A stretch of DNA of 64,000 nucleotides from Apostichopus japonicus (lineage: Eukaryota; Echinodermata; Holothuroidea; Aspidochirotida; Stichopodidae): contig NC_092577.1 in NCBI RefSeq assembly GCF_037975245.1, forward strand, positions 5,919,001-5,983,000. The letters run 5' to 3'. Made by a program: the position numbers and the translations under genes. Below, piece after piece: positions 55,158-64,000 of this stretch (position 1 is the first letter of the stretch; every line of letters starts with the position of its first letter). A model generated the notes under the pieces. That model did not search any database, was not told the DNA's origin, and worked only from the letters and a program-made list of their open reading frames with translations.

Positions 55158-55435
55158 ACCGTTGACCGGACAATTCCCCCCGGACAATTACTTCCCCCCC
55201 CCCAAACAACTCCCCCTGGACAATTATCCCCCGGACAATTCCCACTCCAGAAAATTCCCCCGGACAATTACCCCCCCCCCCAAACAACTCCCCCTGGACA
55301 ATTATCCCCGGACAATTCCCACTCCAGAAAATTCCCCCGGACAATTCCCATCCCGGTCGACTCCCCTCCGGGCAATTACCCCCCCCCCCCGGACAATTAC
55401 CCTCCCGGACAATTTCTCCCGGACAATTTACCCCT
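55158..55435 (+). repeat. CCCGGACAATT minisatellite (left arm of an inverted pair)
   Basis: Short units of about 14-16 bp, CCCCGGACAATT(C/A)CC, with a larger period that includes AAACAACTCCCCCTGG and CACTCCAGAAAATTCCC. It is the inverse of the array at 55815-56092. Confidence 0.9.
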
Positions 55436-55509
55436 GATTTTTTAACGCTAATTACCAAAAAACTGTGCGTGTACGATATTATTTTATTTTAGCATAACCA
55501 ACAGGCCCA

Positions 55510-55520
55510 ACTCACCTGAG
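55510..55520 (-). promoter_or_regulatory. Possible zero-length exon / recursive splice site
   Basis: The minus strand reads TTTTTTTTCTCAG directly followed by GTGAGT (junction 55516/55515). A strong acceptor joined to a strong donor is the pattern of a recursive splice (ratchet) site. It lies upstream, in the minus-strand sense, of the exon at 53701-53736. Confidence 0.25.
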
Positions 55521-55814
55521 AAAAAAAATCGCGAAGTTAAAGATACGAACAAAGAATATACATAGTGTAAACTAAAGCATGAAATAATATTTCAGAAATA
55601 GAAGTTCATTAAATCGATGAGATTTCAAACTGGCGAATAACCGACCACCAGCTTCACTGGGTCTCGAACCTGCATGGACCTTCTGCTTATGATTGTCATC
55701 GAAATCCAAACTGAAATCTCCTGTTGCACATTCCCATTTTTACTAAAATAATAGCCTTGACCCCGCCTACATCGGCTATCAATCAATCGTCGATATTTCC
55801 GAGGAGGGGGAAAC

Positions 55815-56092
55815 TTGTCCGGTGGAAAATTGTCCGGGGGGAAATTGTCCTGGGGGGGCAATTGTCCGGGGGGAAATTGTCATGGGTGGGAATTGTCCGG
55901 AGTGGGAATTGTCCGGGGGCAAATGTCAGGATTGGTACTTGTCCGGGTGGGAATTGTCCTGGGGGCAATTCAGGGTTGGGAATTGCCCGGGTGGAAATTG
56001 TCCGAGGGGGAATCGTCCGAGGGGGGATCGTCCGAGGGGGATCGTCCGGGGGGGGGTTGTCCAGGGGAGAGTTGTCCGGGAACCAATTCACC
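55815..56092 (-). repeat. AATTGTCCGGG minisatellite (right arm of an inverted pair)
   Basis: About 18 units of GGGAATTGTCCGGGG type. It is inverted relative to 55158-55435 and about the same length. Frames rich in Gly/Cys/Pro on both strands come from the repeats. Confidence 0.9.
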
Positions 56093-56109
56093 GGGTGGTT
56101 TTGTTTAAA

Positions 56110-58150
56110 AAGCAACCACGTTACAAGTTAATTTTAATACCCCACCCCTCCCCCTTTCTTGTCCAGGCTCCTTCAAGAACCTATTTTTATACACAGTAGT
56201 TATTTAAAAGACGTAGAAAATCATAAAAAATATTTTAAACCATTATTAGTTCAGATTCACAGTTGCCATTTTTTGTATCATAATGCTGCTGCTTATTCAT
56301 AGTACCGTACATATAAAGGATGGTACAAAAAGACTTTTCTTGAAAGTTAAATATAAACCTTCAGTTTAAATTTTTAGATAATCTTTTAATTAGTCACCTC
56401 TCTTCTAATTTTGCTAGTATGTTAAAGTACATCAAATTGATGAAATCTACCTCAAAACCCCAACTTGTTTCTTTGTTTCAAGTTAAAACCAGATCTGCCC
56501 TTTTATATATAATCCTACTGGGACCACACATTTATGTCCGTCACGTATATATACATTGATCTCAATAAATACTAAAATACAATCATAGGGATCCCTCAAA
56601 TCCCATTTCAACTGAAACTATTGGAACCGAGTAGCATTTGCTAATTGTTGTATTGCTGCGTGCAGTGACTTCAGATGTAAAGATTCTAGAGATGCAAAGT
56701 GTGCATCGATATTTTCACCAATAAAACATTTTTTACTGAGACGGTGTGGAAGAGAGACACTGGGAGCACAACAGAATTATTTCGCTTGATATGATTTCAT
56801 CTGTCTGAATATTCTCTTCATTTAAAATTGAGAATGTTCATTGATTCACAAGGTAATAACTTCTGTAAGGAGGACACATGGGGGGTGGGGGCTACACACA
56901 GAGAAAAAAAGGACAACAATAATTACGAAATAGGACGAAGGCGCTTGAGTACGATCGTGGAAGGTAGAATTCATTTATTGTTGTTTAATGCCCCCCCCCC
57001 CATATTTTATTTGTAGCATACCTCGTCACAAGGTTTTCTGACGTTTACGTTGTACTGTACGATATAAACATCCTGGACAAATACCTCCTCGTCATTGGAC
57101 AAATGAACATTTATGTTTAAATATAATTATCGTTACTTCAGTATGGGGACCTAGCCTCTCCCTCCCCACCCCCCATGAGAATCTCTAAGGTTTTTTATTA
57201 TCTTTGATATAATAATTAAAAATTACGAATCAAACCAGAGAAAGTATGCTTTTACGATAATTAAGCAATGTATATATTTTTTTTATGGCCGATTGTGGTT
57301 TACTGAATTAGAATAATGTCTAACGTGCGACGTGCGATATAACATGAATTAACACTTCATCAATGGGCACACATTTATGTAAATATTTATGTTTGTATTT
57401 GGTTTAAGGTTAAATGAATAATATAATACAACAACGGATATGGCTGTTTTAGGAACACATGAATATGGTTCCATATCAGGTAAAAGGGTGCTGAAAGAGA
57501 GGAGTAGGGACAGTTTATAGTCAAATATGAAAAGTAGTTTTCTAGCCGCAACAGAAAGTTGAACAAAATAGAAAGCTTAGGATGATGAAATGGTGATGAA
57601 ACTTCGTAATAACTTCACAGGGGGTTATAACGTAAACTGTGAGTCTGACAGGAAGTAAACAACATGTAACATTGCGCCCATTTCATGTCAATTTTTATAT
57701 CTTAAAGTTAGAAAATCACCAAGACTAGTTTGAAGTCTATATAGCTTTACATACTGTAACATTTCATTCATGTAACCAAACATGTCCTATTCCATAGCGA
57801 CTGCAATAGAATACCTATAAAAATATAATATATGACTATGTCTTTTCTGTTATAACAGACAGTCGTATCTGTAAATCAGCTTAGTCTGTATTGTACACAA
57901 ATCCCTCGTCAAAGGTGATGTTTCATTTATATCATTACTTATACTATTGTGGTCGCGAGGGATAATTCTTTCATCGATGACGGTGTATCTAAAGATAAAA
58001 TCAGATTAAACATTCTCAAAATTATAATCTGCAACATTTACAGCTCTTCCGTTAACTAATTATTCCTTTAAGTGTTTTGATTGGACAATTCCTATTGTAT
58101 TGAGTAGACATTATCTATTCATATGGAACACCCACCATCCTGCACCTAAG
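56110..58150. other. No supported gene
   Basis: AT-rich with several C runs. The 62-codon frame at 56828-57016 has no context. Confidence 0.45.
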
Positions 58151-58595
58151 GGTACACTGAAAACTTAAATTGGTTCACCGACTAACAAAACGTTAGTCCA
58201 TCTGGTGCCTCTCCCGACTAACATAGCCTTAGTTAGTTGCTATACCGACTAATTTATTCCTTAGTCAGTTGGATTTCTTAGTCGGTCATCTTAGTCCGTC
58301 AGCTTAGTCGATCAACAATTTTTTAGTCGGTAAATGTTTATTAGTCAGTTACATTAGTTGGTGACATTAGTCGGTCTTTACCGACTAATTTATATGAGCC
58401 ACCGACTAGTTTATAGCAGGTTTTACATTAGTCAGGATGGTGCCTCTCCCGACTAACCTTTCTTAGTCGGTATCGACTGACTAGTTGCACTGACTAGATT
58501 CACTGAAAGAATTAAACCCGACTAGTTTCACTGACTAGTATCACTGAAAGAAAAGAGAGCAGAAGAAACACAAATAATGTGTACGTTGGCAGTAT

Positions 58596-58925
58596 TTATT
58601 TCTGATAAAACTTCTGATGTCTACAAAAGGCTGACTTTCGACAGATAGAGAAGAAATCACTGTAAATAAAATCTGAAAATCTGATTTTTTTTCCAACAAA
58701 GTTAAGACAAGTTAATGGATCAAACATGAATCGCAAAAGTATAGCACTGCACAATAATGCAAAGTTGAGTCTTGGGCAAGGGTTCCTCATGACTTTCGTT
58801 TTAAAGTGGTACCCCAAATCGACACCAGTTAAGTCTTCACGAACAAAGAGTGTTTCTCTTAACTACAAATGGCCTCCCACTTGTCTTCAGGAAGCCAAAA
58901 TCTGCACCATTATTGACCTGTGAAC
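58596..58925 (-). pseudogene. Unknown coding fragment inside the CACTA-like element (downstream piece)
   Basis: The minus strand has an acceptor (CTGTTCACAG at about 58920) followed by protein-like sequence: NNGADFGFLKTSGRPFVVK, then after a frame change VREDLTGVDLGYHFKTK, and an open frame to 58596. The frame change suggests decay or an unrecognised splice. Family unknown. Confidence 0.35.
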
Positions 58926-59171
58926 AGAAAATATGATATACGTGTAAGCACAGATACAGATATAGCACATGATAACTCACATTATCATAAACATACATTT
59001 ACATTAAAATTTTATAACATATTGGGAGGTATACATTTAAATCTAGGTCCCTCAAATTATAAGCCAGGAATAGCAGCTTTACCAAATTATTATTAGCTTT
59101 GCACAGCATAACACCAAGTTATTTCTCAAAGCTTAATAATTATGTTAATCATGTTAATAATGATCCCAATA

Positions 59172-60708
59172 GACCGGGATCCCAGAGGGTTTGGTTAGCT
59201 GGGAAGGTAACCAATTGCCTTGTACATCACAATGTTCACAGTGCATTCCTGTATATGAAACCAGACGACTGGCAAACCGACTGTGGTGGGTGTGGCTGGG
59301 AGAGCAATTTTAAAGTCACCTGATAGCTAACCTAGATCAGTTTTCATGGTAACACATCAAAGTAAGTACAATATGTCAGGTATGGCCCCAAGAGCAACAA
59401 ATGGCCATTGCCAGTAATTATTGGTGGTGGGGTACCCCTGCCAGTGATCTATAATTGACCCCTCACGGCTGACCTAGGTCAGCTCATGAGGTAACCACTT
59501 GAAACCTACTGGAAAATGTTGGTTAGGGCTTCAGATACAACTGATGGGCATTGCCAGTAATTTTTATTGGTGGGGTACCCCTGCCAGTAGACCCCCAAAA
59601 TGCCCATCCCCCATTGACCTAGATGAGCTCATGATGTAACCAGTTGAAAACTACTGGAAAATGGTATCACTTCATATGTAAGGGATGGGAATTTCCAGTA
59701 ATTTATATTGGGGGGGGGGGGGATACCCCTGCCAGTAGACCCCCAAAATGCCCATTCCCTCATTGACTTAGGTCAGCTCATGAGATAACCAGTTGAAAAA
59801 TTACTGGAAAATGATAGGTATCACTTCATATGTAAGGGATGGGCATTTCCAGTCATTTACATTGGTGGGGTAACCCTGTCAGTAGACCCTCAAAATGCCC
59901 ATCCCCCATTGACCTAGATTAGCTCATGAGGTAACCAGTTGAAAACTACTGTAAAATGATTGGCAGGACTCTATATATATGTAAGGGATGGGCATTTCCA
60001 GTAATTTATATTAGTGGGGTACCCCTGCCAGTAGACCCCCAAAAAGCCCCCCCCCCCCTCATTGATCTAGGTCAGCTCATGATTTAACCAGTTGAAAACT
60101 ACTGGAAATTATTGACAGGATTCTATATGTAAGGGATGGGCGGACTCTGGCAGTGGTGGCCCACCAATATAAAATACTGGAAATGCCCATCCTTACATAT
60201 GAAGTGATACCTATCATTCTCCTGTAGGTTTCAACTGGTCAAATCATGAGCTCACCTAGGTCAATGAGGGGATGGGCATATTGGGGGTCTACTAGCAGGG
60301 GTACCCCACCAATAAAAATTACTGGCAATGCCCATCCCTTGTATCTGAAGTCCTAACCAACATTTTCCAGTAGGTTTCAAGTGGTTACCTCATGAGCTGA
60401 CCTAGGTCAGCCGTGAGGGGTCAATTATAGATCACTGGCAGGGGTACCCCACCACCAATGATTACTGGCAATGGCCATTTGTTGCTCTTGGGGCCATACC
60501 TGACACATTGTTCTTACTTTGATGTGGTTACCATGAAAGCTGCTCTAGGTTAGCTATTAGGTGACTTTAAAATTGCTCTCCCAGCCACATCCACCACAGT
60601 CGGTTTGCCAGTCATCAGGTTTCATATACAGGAATGCATTGTGAACATTGTGATATACCAGGCAATTGGTTACCTTCCCAGCTAACCAAACCCTCTGGAC
60701 TCCCGCTC
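59172..60708. mobile_element. Foldback element with about 520-bp inverted arms
   Basis: The left end reads GACCGGGATCCCAGAGGG; the reversed right end reads GAGCGGGAGTCCAGAGGG. TA flanks each end (59170-59171, 60709-60710). The arms (about 59172-59690 and 60190-60708) are inverted copies of each other. The middle holds further units of about 150-165 bp (GGGATGGGCATTTCCAGTAA, GGGGTACCCCTGCCAGTAGA, GACCTAGGTCAGCTCATGAG). There is no coding capacity. A half copy lies at 17220-17713. It sits inside the CACTA-like element, so it inserted later. Confidence 0.85.
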
Positions 60709-60839
60709 TACAGATCAGTGAAAATTTGACCAAACTTATGAAGCTTGCACGTAAATGATATACTAGACTGGTTTTTTTTTTAAAACAGGTTATGAAAAGT
60801 ATCTTAAATATCATTAAACAGTTGGGTACAATAGTTAAA

Positions 60840-61060
60840 CTCACTCTTCCATCTTTTTTCTCTATGGTACTTGTTCCTTTGCTTTTTGGACTCTTGGATA
60901 AACTCTTTTGTTCTGCGAAGGGTACCAATATATCATCTTAAAACATGTCTTTAAGCCATATATAACACAGTTCTCCTCTTCTGTTGTTGCCTCCACACTG
61001 GTGTCGTACATCACAGGAAAGCTCACCCTTGACTTAGATATTTGGCTTTTCAATTCCTGC
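60840..61060 (-). pseudogene. Unknown coding fragment inside the CACTA-like element (upstream piece)
   Basis: The minus strand has the acceptor TTTCTTTCTTCCAGCAG (about 61058), then an open frame: ELKSQISKSRVSFPVMYDTS, then EENCVIYGLKTCFKMIYWYP, then NKRVYPRVQKAKEQ, followed by a stop. A GTGAGT-type donor lies shortly after in a neighbouring frame. It is probably an exon of the same minus-strand gene as the fragment at 58596-58925, now interrupted by the foldback element. Family unknown. Confidence 0.35.
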
Positions 61061-61122
61061 TGGAAGAAAGAAACAGCAAAGTATTCATCATTTGAAAAAA
61101 AAAAAAATAAAGTTGTCACCAC

Positions 61123-62680
61123 AAAGTTATGTGAGATTTGCTTCCACTATAGTCTCAAAAAACACTCCCAAAGTTTGAAGCAGACGTATAAAGCTGAAAA
61201 TTTGAACGAGAGTGTCATCACCATTGCAACCAGAATCAAATGCCCAGAATACAGAGATAATAAAACATGGGCTAAATCTTTGTTTGTTTTTATGATCTTT
61301 AAAAATATAAAATTTTAGAAACAGAAATGCACTGAGCCAACTTATTTATAGGCCTAATCGTTTTTAGTTGTTATTTTGCTTGCTCACATAACAAGCCTGT
61401 TTAGACCTAGGCTAGAGGAGAATCAGTACTTTGTTACACTAAGTTTGTCTTCGGTCGTTTTGATATAGTCTTACTAGTAGTACTAAAGTATATAATGGAC
61501 CGGCGAAGACTAGAGAATACCCAGAGTTTTAGCAACTGCGTTAAACTGTATCATTTGATCTATTATTTACGCCAATGAGTTTCATTCAATCTAGGATCAA
61601 AAAGAGAAAACTAATTAATCTTAACCTTTAAACTTTGCTACTAAACAGATATGCTTGAATTACAAATAAATGTCAAAAAAACATCATAATCAAAGAATCG
61701 ATGCATATACATATACATAAACAGAATAATTTGAATTCGCGCAAGTGAACCCTGCACTACATTGGACAGAAAAAAAAACCGTGCAATTAGACCAAACTAA
61801 ACATACTCAATTTTCCGTTACTTCTACATAAAATATCAATGCAAATACAACAACTTACTCTTTGGCAGTATACTAAAAGCACATGTTATAATAACTTCAG
61901 ACTATCAAGCTTTCCTGAGAAAAAACGGTTAATACTTCTTACAGTAAGCAAGTCGACCGTGAAGGAATGTCGCAATTGTTTCCTGGGCGTGACCGGAAAT
62001 TAAATACTAAAAAATGATAAATGAAAAGGTTAAATAGAACTGAAGCGTGCATCCTGACTGCTCGCAACATATAATACCGTTGACTAGCCAACATAATTTG
62101 TTCAGCCTACTGTGACTGTACGTTTGAAGGTCTAGCCTTGCTTATTCAATATCACAAAGCCTACCCATTTAGATTCACATGGGAAATTACAGGAAATCTT
62201 TACCAAATGAGTGTAGACTTCAAATAAACTATTGAGCCTTATAGTTCCAGCATTTGTTTGGGAATAAATAAGAAGATTATGTGCCACTGTTCAATCTAGC
62301 CCAATACACACATAACACATTGTTAATTGGTGTTTAGGATGCACACTTTAGTGTTGAGAATGCACTGCAGTACCCAGTAGAAGCCTATAGGCTACTCACT
62401 GTCATTGCACTTGTGTATTGCGAAACGCCAACGTGACAACGGTAGCGTTACACTAACCATAATACAGTACTAGTGCCAGTGGCCTAACAATTAACTTTAA
62501 TTTTACCTTCAAATTAAAGGAATAACAGGTAGGCCGATGATGCAGTTAATACCTCCATTCTTCTAAAGACCTTCTTGGGTGATTTACGGTTGAAAGTTGC
62601 TTAGAGTGATCGTATGAAACTATGCCAAGCCCAGCAAGCTGCCGTTGCCTGTCGGTTTCCAAATTGAAGTGAATCGAATT
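61123..62680. other. Interior of the CACTA-like element, no clear gene
   Basis: A 136-codon plus frame at 60908-61318 overlaps the minus-strand fragment antisense, and I do not support it. The rest has no recognisable exon. Confidence 0.35.
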
Positions 62681-62949
62681 GGGTTAAAATACATTAGTCT
62701 GTCGACACCGACTAAGCTACGATTATGGCGTAAATCGGGTGTCCGTATCGTTCTTAGTCCATGGGTTAAAATACCTTAGTCCGTCGCCACCGACTAAGCT
62801 GCGATTATATTTTCCTTAGTCAGTGTAAACTAACTAAGAAGCAGCGATGAAACGAAGATTTTTGCTAGTCCGTGTGCATTGACTAACGTTACAGACTAAT
62901 TTAACGTTAGTCCGTGGCAATATTGACTAGTTTATTTTTTCAGTGTAGT

Positions 62950-64000
62950 TCAGTTAAAGCCAATAGAAATGTACACAATCCTAATATCTTGCCGAAAAAT
63001 GGAATAAAGCAATTCAGAAATAATTGTCTTTGTTTTGCTGTAAAGTTTAATCAAACAAAGTGACTTGAAACCTTTGTTTTAGATTGTTTTTAGTAACATC
63101 GGTTTTCAAGTATTTATAAAACTTTTACTTTTCTTTTTTTACGTTCATATTGATGTACTGTTCATCTCTTTGTATTTCGTAGTCCTTGATTCTCGTGTTT
63201 GAGTATTTTATATTTACGGTAATGAAATGAAAAATATATCTGGCGTTTGTTATATATTCGAGTTGAATATTTCTTACGGAAGCTCTTAGTAGTACATGCA
63301 AGGGCGGCGGAACCGGGGGGGGGGGGGCACAGGGGGCACGTGCCCCCCACTTTTCCTCAGGTTAAAAATGTGCCCTTTTTCTACATAAAACAATTGTACT
63401 CTTGATTACCTTATTAGGTCAGCGATATTTCAGTAAGAGATCTAGTCCTAATTTAGAAGTATTAATGAATTTCTGTGGGTCAAACTCAAATGTTTACTAC
63501 CACAAGGCTTCTAACATTCTGGTGAGTGCCATTATGCATATTCAATTTGTCAAAAATTTTTTAATACATTTCCAAAAATGCATTGCTATATTACATTGTG
63601 ACTTTGTAATAAGCAGAAGCCATTTATAACCTACTATGAATAATGAGTATAGTTTTAATATCCCATAACCTACCCCATCCTTTCGTATTTTGACATATTT
63701 CATTTGCTTTCATGCAAGTATCGATCCCGCGTGCAGGGACTTGGACTTTATAATGATTTCACCTCATTTTGTCTCGAAAAAAAAACTTGTTCCTTGTTTC
63801 CCAATTTGCACATGGGATATTGCAGTGCTGGTATGCCTTTTTTCCTTGAGGTGGGGGTGGGGCAGTGGCGGAGCGTCCATACAGTCAGAGGGGCGGATGC
63901 CCCCCCCCCCCCGACGGACTCAAATGGACTGCTGGCGCCCTTTTCAGCTTTTTACCACTTTTTTCTTATTCGCCATTATAGCTTTTTTTTATTGCGCGCT
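62950..64000. other. Gene-free edge with a possible transposon terminus
   Basis: CAGTGGCGGAGCGTCCATACAG at about 63874 with a following C run resembles the CAG-GGCG ends of hAT-like elements, and would continue beyond the window. A second G-rich patch (GGGCGGCGGAACC) lies near 63303. No gene is supported. Confidence 0.35.

Larger units (their letters stand above)
58155..62945. mobile_element. CACTA-like DNA transposon, 4.8 kb, with TTAGTCGG subterminal repeats
   Basis: The left end reads CACTGAAAA and the right end is its complement TTTTCAGTG. The dinucleotide TA flanks both (58153-58154, 62946-62947). About twenty copies of TTAGTCGG or its complement, in both orientations, fill 58180-58530, and about a dozen fill 62690-62935. 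CACT(A/G) ends with 2-3-bp duplications and many short subterminal repeats are the signature of EnSpm/CACTA elements. No CACTA transposase is recognised inside. Unknown minus-strand coding fragments and a foldback element are. Confidence 0.65.

Noticed and set aside
55156-56199. Gly/Cys/Pro-rich frames that look like small secreted proteins
   Set aside because: They follow the 14-16-bp GGACAATT repeat in both arrays and on both strands.

Overview
The window reads as nuclear DNA of an animal: AT-rich, intron-split genes with GT/AG junctions, TATA boxes, AATAAA signals, a tRNA-derived SINE, Penelope, LINE, Ty3/gypsy, hAT-like, CACTA-like and TTAA-flanked elements, and many long microsatellites. 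The gene set (a complete NXPE-family gene, an ataxin-2-type LsmAD gene, small secreted EF-hand genes) would suit a marine deuterostome invertebrate, possibly an echinoderm such as a sea cucumber. That placement is a guess from family content. Most long open frames are tandem-repeat artefacts or shadows; real coding sequence lies in short exons.

Layout. 0-9 kb: two minus-strand first exons of related small secreted proteins, one at 383-570 (the rest is off the left edge) and one at 8270-8502 joined in phase to an EF-hand exon at 5839-5999. A SINE and a 32-bp minisatellite lie between them. 9-20 kb: no intact gene; a 55-bp minisatellite interrupted by an 810-bp hAT-like element, a probable LTR, half of a foldback element, and very long (TAA)n and (GGAT)n arrays. 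20-23 kb: a decayed cytoplasmic-tail exon on the plus strand and a transmembrane terminal exon on the minus strand. 24-29 kb: (AT)n arrays, a possible alternative first exon (25782-25957), and a decayed Ty3/gypsy pol on the minus strand.

29.9-33.75 kb: a complete four-exon NXPE-family gene (556 aa) with a signal anchor, a neurexophilin-like region and a PC-esterase domain with intact GDS and DxxH motifs. 34.6-37.6 kb: a SINE, a LINE 3' end, and a solo LTR with a 4-bp target duplication. 39.5-43.2 kb: a nine-exon gene (270 aa predicted) ending in an LsmAD domain and containing three tandemly duplicated 45-nt phase-1 microexons. A Penelope fragment follows it.

44-64 kb: gene-poor. It holds several minisatellites, a chain of small phase-0 minus-strand exons (53.7 to 50.1 kb) encoding an acidic-then-basic tail, a TTAA-flanked MITE, a large inverted pair of GGACAATT arrays, and a 4.8-kb CACTA-like element with TTAGTCGG subterminal repeats. 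That element carries unknown minus-strand coding fragments and a nested 1.5-kb foldback element.

The genes show no shared pathway. The main biological signals are secretory or type II membrane products (NXPE, EF-hand pair), exon-level tandem duplication, and nested mobile elements.
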